Shown here: positions 17,577 through 26,091 of the stretch, piece after piece
How the letters are laid out: each line of letters begins with the position of its first letter
Position numbering within the stretch: position 1 is the first letter of the stretch
Source of the DNA: Algoriphagus aestuarii
GTDB taxonomy: Bacteria; Bacteroidota; Bacteroidia; Cytophagales; Cyclobacteriaceae
Direction: 5' to 3'
Assembly (NCBI GenBank): GCA_017051695.1
Contig: JAFIDK010000008.1
Coordinates: 62,001-126,000, forward strand
Length of the DNA stretch: 64,000 nucleotides
Position numbers and translations under genes: made by a program
Notes under the pieces: model-generated
The model's database searches: none
What the model saw: the letters and a program-made list of their open reading frames with translations, nothing else
Told to the model about the DNA's origin: nothing

Positions 17577-17596
17577 ACCCGACGATCGTCGGGTTT
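17575..17596 (-). terminator. Shared terminator between ruvC and a beta-barrel gene
   Basis: A perfect 22-base palindrome, with arms of 11 bases AAACCCGACGA and TCGTCGGGTTT. The minus-strand side is followed by TTTATTTTTTCAC, a good U-run, while the plus-strand side has only TTTCGC. It mainly ends the minus-strand gene but is placed for both. Confidence 0.75.
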
Positions 17597-17601
17597 CGCT
17601 A

Positions 17602-18150
17602 TTAGAGATCGATACCTAAAGAGAGTTTCAAAACCCGGTTTTTCACGTCGGTATTAAAATAATTTAAGTTCGAAAACCCGATGTCATAACTTGCTTGGAC
17701 ATTCAGCCCTAAAGGAAGATTCACCCCTACACCTACTACGCCGCCGATATCATATCCCTTCACGACTTCAGTGCTGGTGGAAGAAGTGCCTCCCAAATCA
17801 TAATTTCTTGAAATCAACACAGATCCTTGAGGGCCGGCAAAAACATTGACTGCTGGAAGAAAATTAAATCTTACCAAAACCGGTACATCGATATAGTTTA
17901 ATCGCTCATTGATTTCGTCGCCAGTGGTGCCGTCAGTTCCTTCGTAGCCCTTTTGCGAAAACTGGACGCCAGGTTCGATGGAGAGGATACCCACACCTAG
18001 TTTATAATATGCACCGGCATGAAATCCCATTTTTGTATCAAAATTGGTATCAGAGAAATTTGAAGAATTCAAACCTGCTCTCAGACCGAATTGAGCTTGT
18101 GCAGTGCTGATAAACCCGATCGATAAAATTAAAAACAAAAACTTTTTCAT
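17602..18150 (-). CDS. Outer-membrane beta-barrel protein, PorT-like
   Basis: Small outer-membrane barrel, 182 residues from the start at 18150. The signal peptide MKKFLFLILSIGFISTAQAQ gives a clean cleavage after AQA and fixes the start. The frame can be opened 17 codons earlier, but those residues are not part of a signal peptide. The mature part alternates polar and hydrophobic strands (FGLRAGLNSSNF, GFHAGAYYKLGVGILSIEPG, VPVLVRFNFLPAVNVFAGPQ). This is the pattern of the porin-family/PorT-like Bacteroidota barrels. The adjacent gene at 18258-18818 is a paralogue. Function unknown. Confidence 0.88.
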   Translation of the reverse strand: MKKFLFLILSIGFISTAQAQFGLRAGLNSSNFSDTNFDTKMGFHAGAYYKLGVGILSIEPGVQFSQKGYEGTDGTTGDEINERLNYIDVPVLVRFNFLPAVNVFAGPQGSVLISRNYDLGGTSSTSTEVVKGYDIGGVVGVGVNLPLGLNVQASYDIGFSNLNYFNTDVKNRVLKLSLGIDL

Positions 18151-18257
18151 AGACTTTAAATAATTTATATGGTGTTGGCTTGATTTAATGAGGATTTTCA
18201 CGGCAAAAATTTGACCAAAAAGATTCTTTGGAACTATACTTCTAACAAAATGATGGA

Positions 18258-18818
18258 TTAGAAAAAGTCATAACCCAAGGAAAGTTTAAATACTTTGTTT
18301 TTTCTGTCAGGATAATAATCCCCGAGATCATTTTTTGAAACGTCAAAAGTGGCCTGAATATTCATCCCATAGGGTAAATGAATACCGATTCCTCCTACTC
18401 CTCCAAATTCAGTTTTGGGAAAAGGTTCCTTATTCGTATCCACAAATCCCTCGAATTCATATTTTCGTGACATCAAAAAAGATAACTGAGGACCTATGAA
18501 TAAGTTGATTTCTGGAAAGAAATTAAATCTGATCAACAGTGGCGCATCCACATAATTCAATCTTTCAAAAGTCCTTTTGCCAGTATCACGGTCATTTCCC
18601 CGAAAACCTCTTTGAGAAAATTGGACGCCGGGTTCGATTGCAAAAAAACCTAATTCCTGCCGATAATATACCCCTGCATGGGCGCCTAGTCTAGCATGGA
18701 CGTTGGAGTTGGTAATATCACTGGAGCTGAGACCAGCACGAATCCCTGCTTGCCCATTTGCAAAAGCGACGAAACCAAGAAAAAAAACCAGGGACAAAAA
18801 ACATCTCATAAAGAACAC
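18258..18818 (-). CDS. Outer-membrane beta-barrel protein, paralogue
   Basis: Barrel of about 186 residues. The start may be 18818 or the second ATG at 18809 (MRCFLSLVFFLGFVAFANGQ), which begins the signal peptide better. The mature protein repeats the family phrases AGIRAGLSSSD, GAHAGVYYRQELGFFAIEPG, GVQFSQRGF and APLLIRFNFFPEINLFIGPQLSF. It matches the protein encoded just downstream on the same strand closely enough in pattern to indicate a tandem duplication. The two genes are separated by 107 bases. Function unknown, though such small barrels are often abundant surface proteins. Confidence 0.85.
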   Translation of the reverse strand: MFFMRCFLSLVFFLGFVAFANGQAGIRAGLSSSDITNSNVHARLGAHAGVYYRQELGFFAIEPGVQFSQRGFRGNDRDTGKRTFERLNYVDAPLLIRFNFFPEINLFIGPQLSFLMSRKYEFEGFVDTNKEPFPKTEFGGVGGIGIHLPYGMNIQATFDVSKNDLGDYYPDRKNKVFKLSLGYDFF

Positions 18819-18981
18819 ATTATAGTTTTAACCAGAACTAACGCTGATTTTTTTTCTGGATTTTTAAAATGTTTTAACCAGAAAAAGCAGACATCTAATC
18901 TAGATTTTTTAATTTACTTCATAAAGTTGACAAACCTTTTTATTTAAAGTCTCAATAAACTCAATTTTTCAAAAAGACACC

Positions 18982-19545
18982 ATGGAAAAGATTCTTGGCA
19001 TTTTTGATAAATTCCCCTTTCTAAGCGATGAAGCCAAGGCTGGATTCCTAAGCAATTTAGAAAAGGTGGAATTCAACAAAGGTGAATTATTGGAAAAGGA
19101 AGGTGAAGTAAGCCAATACTTATATTATTTTTTAGAAGGAGCCGCTAGGAGCTATTACAACAGAAACAACCGTGACATCACTGTTTCTTTTACTTTGGAG
19201 GGAGAGTTTGTCACAGCAATGCATTCGTTTATTACCAGGAAACCTTCCTACGAAAACATTGAGACACTCGAGAAAAGCCAAGCTTATCGAATTTCGCATG
19301 ATACGATGGAACAAATGTTTGAAAACTTTCCAGAAACAGAACGTGCCTATCGGATGATTTTGGAAGAATACTACATCGTACTGGAAGAACAACAGATTTT
19401 CTCCAAATTCAAATCTGCCAGAGAGCGATACCTGGAACTCATGGAATACAGGCCAAAAATCATCCAAAAAGCATCAGTGGGCCATATTGCGTCTTATCTC
19501 GATATGAGTATTGAGACTCTAAGTAGGATCCGAGCCAAAATCTGA
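18982..19545 (+). CDS. Crp/Fnr-family transcription regulator
   Basis: Cyclic-nucleotide-binding regulator of 187 residues. A cNMP-binding beta-roll is at about residues 10-125 (FNKGELLEKEGEVSQYLYYFLEGAARSYY is the jelly-roll part, with key residues EGEVSQYLYYFLEG). A long helix (about 110-145) follows, then a short helix-turn-helix end GHIASYLDMSIETLSRIRAK. The HTH is short but complete in its recognition part. Bacteroidota Crp proteins of this length often sense stress or oxygen. Its position just upstream of the beta-helix/cytochrome pair makes it a candidate local regulator. The ligand is unknown. Confidence 0.9.
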   Translation: MEKILGIFDKFPFLSDEAKAGFLSNLEKVEFNKGELLEKEGEVSQYLYYFLEGAARSYYNRNNRDITVSFTLEGEFVTAMHSFITRKPSYENIETLEKSQAYRISHDTMEQMFENFPETERAYRMILEEYYIVLEEQQIFSKFKSARERYLELMEYRPKIIQKASVGHIASYLDMSIETLSRIRAKI

Positions 19546-19586
19546 TTTCTTGATTTTTATCAATAGCTATATTTCAGGCACTTGAT

Positions 19587-19618
19587 AATATTTGGGTTCA
19601 CAAAATCACAAACCCAAA
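19587..19618 (+). promoter_or_regulatory. Promoter -7 candidate overlapped by a palindrome
   Basis: AATATTTG at 19587-19594 is 7 of 8 to TAnnTTTG. The palindrome TTTGGGTT (19591-19598), 12 bases, AACCCAAA (19611-19618) overlaps it and ends 5 bases before the ATG of the beta-helix gene. A regulator bound here would block or steer transcription. The Crp-like protein encoded upstream is the obvious candidate, but this is an inference. Confidence 0.4.
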
Positions 19619-19623
19619 TCACC

Positions 19624-20916
19624 ATGAAATCTATCCATTTACTTTTTCTTTCGATTATGCTATTGGGAATCATTTCCTGTACTAGTCAATCGAATGAGCA
19701 GACTTTTGATTCTTCCAAACTTCCAAAAGCTTCGGAAGCTGAGATTGAGAAACTGGTAGAGGATTTCATAATGGTAGAGGATGGAGGTACCATTTTGGTA
19801 AAACCTCTTTTTTATGATGTGAAAACCCAACTGATTCTCGACAATAAAAAAAATATTAAAATTCAAGGTGCAGGAATGGAGCAATCGGTGATTTCATTCC
19901 GGAATTTGAAAACAGGAGGTGAAGGAGTGAAAATCGTCGGCGAGAATATCCTGATAGAAAATCTCAGTATTGAAGATGCTCCCGGTGATGGGATCAAAGC
20001 CCAGCATACGGACGGGATCACTTTTAGAAAAATCAACGTAACCTGGACCCATGGGGATAAATCAAAAAATGGCACATACGCGATTTATCCTGTACAGTGC
20101 AAAAATGTCCTCATTGACGGCTGTATTGCTTCCCATTCCAAAGATGCCGGAATTTATGTGGGACAATCTGAAAACATCATCGTCAAAAACTCTTTGGCTT
20201 TCGGAAATGTAGCAGGAATAGAGATCGAAAATTGTGACAATGCCGAGGTTTTCGATAATGTCGCAAGAGACAATGCTGGGGGTATTTTGGTATTCAACCT
20301 GCCTGGACTTCCAAAAGCAGACGGTAAAGGCACCAAAATCTACAATAATGAAGTGATTGATAACAACCATGAAAATTTCGCCACACCTTTGGGAGATGGA
20401 CCAAATGGAAATACGGTGACCATGATCCCTCCTGGCTCTGGAATCGTGCTTTTGGCTGCCAAAGAAGTGGAAATTTTCAACAATAAAATTCTTAGAAACA
20501 AGACGACCGGCTTGGCTATTGCGAGCTATCAAATCACCGGATTTCCTTCGGAAGCTCCAAACTGGTCTCCTTATACGCATGACATTTATGTACATGACAA
20601 CACCTATGAGCGGACTTTAAAAATTCCGGACCTTACCCGGGAACTTGGCCAGATGATATCTGTCTATAACGCACACGGTAAAGCAAAAACCCAAGATATT
20701 GTGTACGATGGAATTTGGGACACCAATTTGAGTTCAGATATAGAAAGTAATCCAATGAAAATCTGTATCCAGGAAGCTGGAATGGACGAGTTACATTTTA
20801 CCCGGTTTTACCTGATGGACGGAGAGGACAACATCCAATCCTTTAAAGATTACAAACCATTCCAAGGTTGTCAAATTTCCATTTCAACTGATGTTTCTGG
20901 TTTAGCTTCACTTTAA
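19624..20916 (+). CDS. Parallel beta-helix repeat lipoprotein
   Basis: Secreted lipoprotein of 430 residues. The start at 19624 is preferred because it opens the lipoprotein signal MKSIHLLFLSIMLLGIISC, with the lipid Cys at residue 19. An earlier frame adds 14 residues with no signal. The mature part has repeated Asn-rich turns (ITFRKINVTW, NVLIDGCIASHSKDAG, NIIVKNSLAFGNVAG, AEVFDNVARDNAGG), the pattern of a right-handed parallel beta-helix. From memory this family (TIGR03805) is paired with the diheme cytochrome encoded next (TIGR03806). Its stop overlaps that start as TAATG. The substrate is unknown. Confidence 0.85.
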   Translation: MKSIHLLFLSIMLLGIISCTSQSNEQTFDSSKLPKASEAEIEKLVEDFIMVEDGGTILVKPLFYDVKTQLILDNKKNIKIQGAGMEQSVISFRNLKTGGEGVKIVGENILIENLSIEDAPGDGIKAQHTDGITFRKINVTWTHGDKSKNGTYAIYPVQCKNVLIDGCIASHSKDAGIYVGQSENIIVKNSLAFGNVAGIEIENCDNAEVFDNVARDNAGGILVFNLPGLPKADGKGTKIYNNEVIDNNHENFATPLGDGPNGNTVTMIPPGSGIVLLAAKEVEIFNNKILRNKTTGLAIASYQITGFPSEAPNWSPYTHDIYVHDNTYERTLKIPDLTRELGQMISVYNAHGKAKTQDIVYDGIWDTNLSSDIESNPMKICIQEAGMDELHFTRFYLMDGEDNIQSFKDYKPFQGCQISISTDVSGLASL

Positions 20917-22007
20917 TGATGATAAATTTTAGAAATATTACTTTTCTGGTAGCATCTTTTTCTTTCCTGATTTCCTGCGAAAACAAAAAGGATAGTCAGA
21001 ACCCAGAACTTCCAGCTCAAACTGAAACAGAACTCGCTGATGGAAATTTTCCCTACAGGAATTTATCAACTTATGGTTTTTTTGGAGGGGAAATAAAAAA
21101 ACTAAGACCTAATCCATCTTTAATCCCTTACCAGCCAGCCTCTTCACTTTTTACAGATTATGCCTTGAAAAGCAGGTTTATCCAATTGCCGGAAAAGGAA
21201 CAGGCTTCGATTGAATATGACAGCTTGCTTCTTCCAAAAGGAACCATTTTAATAAAAAATTTCTACTATCCTGCCGATTTATCAATACCCGAAGAAAACA
21301 TCAGGATCATCGAAACCAGATTGTTAATCCATGGGGAAACAGGATGGGAAGCATTTCCTTATATCTGGAATGACGACCAGAATGAGGCTGTTTTAAAAGT
21401 GGTAGGAGGGGAAAAAGAAGTGAAATTCAAAAATCTGCAAGGGGAAGATCAGGTTGTCAACTATTTAATCCCCAATAAAAATCAATGCAAAACCTGTCAT
21501 AACCAATCTGAGCAATTAGCACCGATTGGAATCAAAATCAAGCATCTCAACAATGATTTTGATTTTACCAATGGACGACAAAATCAGTTGGCTTATTGGA
21601 CCGAAAAAGGCAGATTGAAAGGTTTTTTGGGGAAAGAGCATCATCCCCATCTTATAAACTACGAGGACACAAGCCAGGCATTGGCAGACAGGGCCATGGC
21701 TTATTTGGACATCAATTGCTCACACTGCCATCAGGCAAATGGACCTGCTAGCACCTCTGGTTTGTTTTTAGAATATGATCAAGTGGAACCACTGAAACTA
21801 GGAATCATGAAAACTCCTGTGGCGGCCGGAAATGGTGCAGGAGCCTTTGATTATGATATTGTGCCGGGGAAAGCTGATGAGTCTATCCTCACCTACCGGA
21901 TGAATTCCACAGAAGTCGGAATAGCGATGCCTGAATTAGGGAGGACAATCGTCCATCAGGAGGGAGTGGCATTGATTAAAAAATGGATCAATTCCTTGGA
22001 AAAATGA
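20916..22007 (+). CDS. Diheme c-type cytochrome-like lipoprotein (SO_2930 family)
   Basis: Lipoprotein of 363 residues with lipid Cys at about residue 21 (FLISC). Two CxxCH heme motifs are present: CKTCH at 191-195 and CSHCH at 268-272. The region between them (about 55-185, with FTDYALKSRFIQLPE and YPADLS) and the C-terminal VPGKADESILTYRMNSTEVGIAMPELGR match what I recall of the SO_2930 family. Its start overlaps the stop of the beta-helix gene (TAATG), so the two are made together. It likely passes electrons in the periplasm or at the outer membrane. The partner reaction is unknown. The end of the gene is overlapped by a dispersed repeat. Confidence 0.85.
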   Translation: MMINFRNITFLVASFSFLISCENKKDSQNPELPAQTETELADGNFPYRNLSTYGFFGGEIKKLRPNPSLIPYQPASSLFTDYALKSRFIQLPEKEQASIEYDSLLLPKGTILIKNFYYPADLSIPEENIRIIETRLLIHGETGWEAFPYIWNDDQNEAVLKVVGGEKEVKFKNLQGEDQVVNYLIPNKNQCKTCHNQSEQLAPIGIKIKHLNNDFDFTNGRQNQLAYWTEKGRLKGFLGKEHHPHLINYEDTSQALADRAMAYLDINCSHCHQANGPASTSGLFLEYDQVEPLKLGIMKTPVAAGNGAGAFDYDIVPGKADESILTYRMNSTEVGIAMPELGRTIVHQEGVALIKKWINSLEK

Positions 22008-22145
22008 AGCTGTCTCAAAATTATATAAAATTGTCAGCCTGAGCGGAGTCGAAGGCTTTATACAGCGAATTAAGCTACATTTCGATTTCGAGACTCTCGT
22101 CTCTCAAATGCTCAATGTGACAAAAAGGAGTTATGAGACAGCCTC
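22006..22145. repeat. Dispersed repeat, copy 1 (140 bp)
   Basis: A non-coding repeat bounded by imperfect terminal inverted repeats GAAGCTGTCTCA (22006-22017) and TGAGACAGCCTC (22134-22145), which match 11 of 12. A near-identical copy is at 49123-49260. The interior includes GTCAGCCTGAGCGGAGTCGA and a palindromic GAGACTCTCGTCTC. It overlaps the last two bases of the diheme cytochrome stop codon and ends 15 bases after a beta-barrel gene stop on the other strand. It has no open frame, so it is MITE-like or REP-like. Confidence 0.85.
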
Positions 22146-22160
22146 GCTTCTAACTAGTCT

Positions 22161-22769
22161 TTAGAAGGTATAACCTAGAGATATTTTAAAACCTCTGTTA
22201 TAGGCATCTGCATCGCTGTCTTTGAAAATCGGAGTCATCCCATAATCATAAGATCCCTGGACATTAAATCCCTTTGGCAAGTTATAACCTACCCCAAAGA
22301 CCAATCCCAGGTCCGTTTCTTTGACATTGTCTCCGTCAAAGCTAATTGTGGACCCGAAGAAATCCCCTTCATACTTGGAGCTAGCCAAAAATGAAATCTG
22401 TGGTCCGGCGAAAATATTGATTCCGTTACTTGGATAAAACCTGAACAGAACCGGAACTTCTACATAGTTGAAAATAGCTCGGCTATTTGCAGCATCGTCA
22501 TTTTGAGTTCCTTTTACAGAGTAATAAATACCCGGTTCGATTGCAAATCGATCTGTGGCAAACATCATCGTATAAATACCTGCATGAAAACCGACACGGT
22601 TGGTGTAGTCATTTTCTGAAACGTCCGAACCTCCGAAATTATATAAACTGGCACCTCCCCGGATACCAAATCCGCCAAGGTATTCATGATCGGTAGTCAC
22701 TACAGTCTGGGCTTGTGTCAGTCCTGTGGCAAATACTCCTAGGGCAAATAATAGCATTAGCTTTTTCAT
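22161..22769 (-). CDS. Outer-membrane beta-barrel protein, PorT-like
   Basis: Small outer-membrane barrel of 202 residues with signal peptide MKKLMLLFALGVFATGLTQAQ (cleavage near residue 21). It repeats the family phrases GGFGIRGGASLYNFGG, GFHAGIYTMMF, DRFAIEPGIYYSVKGT, EVPVLFRFYPSNGINIFAGPQISF and GVGYNLPKGFNVQGSYDYG, very close to the pair at 17602-18818. The gene runs against the cytochrome, and its 3' end is followed by the dispersed repeat. Function unknown. Confidence 0.88.
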   Translation of the reverse strand: MKKLMLLFALGVFATGLTQAQTVVTTDHEYLGGFGIRGGASLYNFGGSDVSENDYTNRVGFHAGIYTMMFATDRFAIEPGIYYSVKGTQNDDAANSRAIFNYVEVPVLFRFYPSNGINIFAGPQISFLASSKYEGDFFGSTISFDGDNVKETDLGLVFGVGYNLPKGFNVQGSYDYGMTPIFKDSDADAYNRGFKISLGYTF

Positions 22770-22932
22770 GTGATTTTAATTAGGTTTTAAATGGTCACAT
22801 GGAATCAGGCAAATCGGAAAATCCATTCCGGGTGATTCTTAATCTGTGCTCGATTTCATGTGATTTTTCTAGTTGGTTTTCCAAATAGTATTCCCATTGT
22901 AATGCCACAATTCAAAAATCAATGAATAAAAA

Positions 22933-24006
22933 CTAGACGATAACTTTTTTATCGACGTAATCAGAGTTGAGCAACCCTAAAGCCCCCATATATTTCAATT
23001 CAAAATTCAGCGTGTCTCCGACTTTATATTTTTGAGGGTTTTTACCCAAATTAATAATGATCATATCCGAACTCGCTCCAAGGATTTCGAAATCCTGGTC
23101 CTTTGGAATTAAGTATTTGGGATCAACATCGAGTAAGCCAATATCTAAAATTGCCCGAAATGAGCTTTGTCCATAAAGTTCACTGTCTATTTCTGCAACT
23201 TCCCCTTGAGGGTTAGCTGCCAGATTTCCAACGGGTAGCATGGGTTTTTCCTGCATTTCGATGATTTCTGCATGAAATTCAAAAACATCTCCGTTCATTC
23301 CATCGATCAATTTTTCCTCAAATAGATCCACCCCAAAATACAAGGTTTCCCCTACCCGAAAATGGTTGATTCCAAGTGGAAGTTGATGGGTAAACATCAG
23401 AGGAATTGTCACAGAAGTCCCAGCCGAAACCCAAGGTATTTTTATATTGAATTTCAACTCGATGATCTGCTTGTAAAGAGATAGCTGAATCAGCTTGTCC
23501 GTCGAAGGCATCACACCGTTCAGGCAATTGAGATTCGTACCTAATCCGATCACTTCGATATTTGGAAGTTGGAATATCTGGGAATAAAATTCCACTAAAT
23601 GTTCCCCCATTACCCCTTCCCGAAGATCTCCGGTTTCCACCATGATGATGATTTTGTGCTTTTTGTTTTGCAGCACTGCCTCTTCACTGATCCAGTGGAT
23701 TGTGTTGAGTTCACTATTCAAACTGACATCTGCAAACTCCACCATTTTCCCCACATTCCTTTTTGAAACGGGTTTGATGTAGACTGTCTGGACCTTTGGA
23801 TTGATCTTTTTGACCATGGCGAGGTTACTGATTCTGCTATCATGGATTTCTCTGACCCCAAGATTGATCAGCTCCTGCAGAAACATCCTGTTTCCACATA
23901 GCAGCTTTGAGACCACACCCCAAGAGATGTTTTTTTCTTCGAAAAGATTTTTCAGAAACTCAAAATTAGATTTGAGCTTGGTCTTATTTAATGTCAGGTA
24001 AGCCAT
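22933..24006 (-). CDS. PLP-dependent alanine/ornithine racemase-like enzyme
   Basis: Fold type III PLP enzyme of 357 residues of the group that includes ornithine racemase. The PLP lysine is K34 in SWGVVSKLLCGN. Further family marks are EIHDSRISNL, VETGDLREGV, GLGTNLNCLNG and VSAGTSVTIPL, ending with a beta domain from about 235. It is not the usual Alr of cell-wall synthesis, which has a different layout. It is the last gene of a three-gene operon with a GNAT (1-base gap) and a sodium/solute symporter. Amino-acid racemisation of an imported substrate is the inferred job. Confidence 0.82.
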   Translation of the reverse strand: MAYLTLNKTKLKSNFEFLKNLFEEKNISWGVVSKLLCGNRMFLQELINLGVREIHDSRISNLAMVKKINPKVQTVYIKPVSKRNVGKMVEFADVSLNSELNTIHWISEEAVLQNKKHKIIIMVETGDLREGVMGEHLVEFYSQIFQLPNIEVIGLGTNLNCLNGVMPSTDKLIQLSLYKQIIELKFNIKIPWVSAGTSVTIPLMFTHQLPLGINHFRVGETLYFGVDLFEEKLIDGMNGDVFEFHAEIIEMQEKPMLPVGNLAANPQGEVAEIDSELYGQSSFRAILDIGLLDVDPKYLIPKDQDFEILGASSDMIIINLGKNPQKYKVGDTLNFELKYMGALGLLNSDYVDKKVIV

Positions 24007-24007
24007 T

Positions 24008-24448
24008 TTATTTTGTCAATCTCATCTCGAGATATTTGTTGGTAAAGCCGAGACGTTCGTAAAGCTTTCTAGCTGGATTATCCGGTTCCACATGAAGTGC
24101 CACCGCACCATTGGCCATTTTGATAGCCGTTTCCATGATTTTTTTGCCGATTCCTTTTCCTCTTTGGGATTCATCTACCGCGATATAAACCAGAATATTT
24201 TCAGGAATATATCCAGACATTCCTGTTTTGTTCATCACCAAAGTACCTACTATCTCCCCTTTTTCTCTTGCCAAGACCACAAAGCCTCCAGCTTGAAGCC
24301 CTTGATCTAAGGCATAGTCGAGGCATTTCATGATGTCTTCTTTAGGATCTCCATATTTTCCTAAATGGTGGAACAGAAAATCTGCAATCTCGTTTTTTTG
24401 AATATAAGTAGCGGAGTCAATCGCCGAAAGTGTTTCTAGTTTGATCAT
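24008..24448 (-). CDS. GNAT-family N-acetyltransferase
   Basis: Acetyltransferase of 146 residues with the acetyl-CoA motif A QRGKGIGKKIMETAI (near residues 97-111) and the C-terminal ARKLYERLGF (near 130). Its start overlaps the symporter stop as ATGA, and the racemase start is 1 base after its own stop. Sharing an operon with a racemase and a symporter suggests it acetylates an amino-acid-like compound, but the acceptor is unknown. Confidence 0.85.
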   Translation of the reverse strand: MIKLETLSAIDSATYIQKNEIADFLFHHLGKYGDPKEDIMKCLDYALDQGLQAGGFVVLAREKGEIVGTLVMNKTGMSGYIPENILVYIAVDESQRGKGIGKKIMETAIKMANGAVALHVEPDNPARKLYERLGFTNKYLEMRLTK

Positions 24449-25881
24449 ATAGATTTTACCTTATTACTAGTTGATTTTTGAATATAAATAACGGACAAGA
24501 AAGCCAGTAATGAGACCATCAGCCCAAATAAATTAGCATCTAACCCAAATGGTAGCGCTACCTCTGCTATGGTCAATCCGGCTGTTACTACCCCGCCAGA
24601 AATCATAGAAACCACTGCAGCCGCCCCATTGTTTTGATGGAAAAACAGACCTGCGATAACAGGAACCAAAAGCCCCGAAACCATAAATGCATAACTGTAT
24701 AGCATCAAACTCAATACCTCTGTCATTTGCCAGGCAATGAAAATAGCCACTGCACCAATCAGCAAAGTCAAAAGCTGACTGAAGCGCATTTCCTCTTTCA
24801 GGGATTTCCCTTTTAGAAATCTACCAAATAGATCTGTGGTCAGATTTCCGGAAGCTGCCATCAAACAGGAATCTGCCGTTGACAACACTGCTGAAAAGTA
24901 AGCCGACATCATCAGCCCTAAAATCCCCGCAGGTAAAATCTGACTAAGGAGTACAGGCAAGCCCATTTCGGGATCCATACCTATTCCAAATCCTTCCAAA
25001 GCTCCTTGCTCCACAGCGACTCGGGAGAGCAGTCCAAGTGACACGCCAAGGAATGCCATAATTGGCCACTCAAATAATCCTGCTATAAACCAGGCTTTTT
25101 TGGCAGACTTCACATCTCTGGCTGCAAAAATCCGCTGATAGAGCGTCATACCTACAAACCAAATTGGGATGATAGTAATTCCCCAGTTGGCCAAATCTTG
25201 CCAACTTAAGTTACCAAAAGAGAAAAATTCATCTGGCAAAGTGCTTGAAATGCCTTCCCAACCCCCTACAAAATTATAGGCCATAGGCACACCGATCAAC
25301 ATCAAGCCAAGCATTAAAATAATCCACTGAATGGTATCGGTATAAATCACAGCTTTCAACCCACCCATGACGGTATAGACCACGGCAATTCCTCCCATGA
25401 TTAATAAAGCAAAGTGTAAATCAAGTGCTTCGAAAGTCCCAGAGGCCAATTTTGCTCCGGCAAGGAGCTGAGAGGATGTAAATCCCAAATACCCTAAAAA
25501 ACAAATAACTGCAGATACTCTAGCTGCCGTGGAATTATAAAGGTGTCCCATGATTTGAGGGAAGGTGAAAAATTTAGCAAAGGCAGGATCTGATTTTACT
25601 CTTGGAATCAATAAAACTGCTGCCAGCCAAGCTCCCAATAAACCAGTGAAAAGCATCCAGGAACCTGAAATCCCCATAGCAAACCCCAATCCGCCGAGTC
25701 CTATGGAGAATCCACCACCTACATCAGTGGCCACGACAGAAAGTCCAATATGCCAGCTACCTATATTCCTCCCCCCTACGTAATAGTCCTCCTGACCTGT
25801 GTTCTTTTTCATGTAAAAAAATCCCACACCTAGCATTGCCAGCATGTAGGCCAAAAAGATCCCCAGATCTATAAAACTCAT
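24445..25881 (-). CDS. Sodium:solute symporter (SSS family)
   Basis: Inner-membrane symporter of 478 residues with about 13 hydrophobic segments. The beginning MSFIDLGIFLAYMLAMLGVGF and KKNTGQEDYYVGGRNIGSWHIGLSVVATDVGGGFSIG (key part DYYVGGRNIG) are hallmarks of the family. Later SAYFSAVLSTADSCLMAASGNLTTDL (key part FSAVLSTADSCLM) is the conserved sodium-site region. The substrate class is likely an amino acid or similar small compound, from its operon with a racemase and a GNAT. It is the first gene of that operon. Confidence 0.9.
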   Translation of the reverse strand: MSFIDLGIFLAYMLAMLGVGFFYMKKNTGQEDYYVGGRNIGSWHIGLSVVATDVGGGFSIGLGGLGFAMGISGSWMLFTGLLGAWLAAVLLIPRVKSDPAFAKFFTFPQIMGHLYNSTAARVSAVICFLGYLGFTSSQLLAGAKLASGTFEALDLHFALLIMGGIAVVYTVMGGLKAVIYTDTIQWIILMLGLMLIGVPMAYNFVGGWEGISSTLPDEFFSFGNLSWQDLANWGITIIPIWFVGMTLYQRIFAARDVKSAKKAWFIAGLFEWPIMAFLGVSLGLLSRVAVEQGALEGFGIGMDPEMGLPVLLSQILPAGILGLMMSAYFSAVLSTADSCLMAASGNLTTDLFGRFLKGKSLKEEMRFSQLLTLLIGAVAIFIAWQMTEVLSLMLYSYAFMVSGLLVPVIAGLFFHQNNGAAAVVSMISGGVVTAGLTIAEVALPFGLDANLFGLMVSLLAFLSVIYIQKSTSNKVKSI

Positions 25882-25926
25882 ACCTTACTTTGATTTGTAA
25901 TAAATTCATTCTAAATTATAACTTTT

Positions 25927-25958
25927 CAAAGTTAGGCTTTTATGCTTAATTAAGCGAA
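25927..25958 (-). promoter_or_regulatory. Putative promoter of the symporter operon
   Basis: On the minus strand TTCG (25958-25955), 20 bases, then TAACTTTG (25934-25927), a perfect TAnnTTTG. It lies about 46 bases upstream of the symporter ATG. The -33 box matches 2 of 4 in TTTG, so this is mainly supported by the -7 box. Confidence 0.45.
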
Positions 25959-26091
25959 TTTCGAGCTTTTTAATATTGAATTTTACCTTTGATTACAATA
26001 TTTAATAGGAATAGTTAAATTTTAATAACAAGAAAAAATCTCTAAAACTAGATGTTATTTTTTTTATTGAAGCTTTCGTTTGTGGTACCTT

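Noticed and set aside
20062-20595. A 177-codon frame on the minus strand
   Set aside because: It lies entirely inside the beta-helix gene in another frame and has no recognisable features.
22006-22145. Insertion sequence
   Set aside because: At 140 bases with no open frame it cannot code for a transposase; it was kept as a MITE-like or REP-like repeat.
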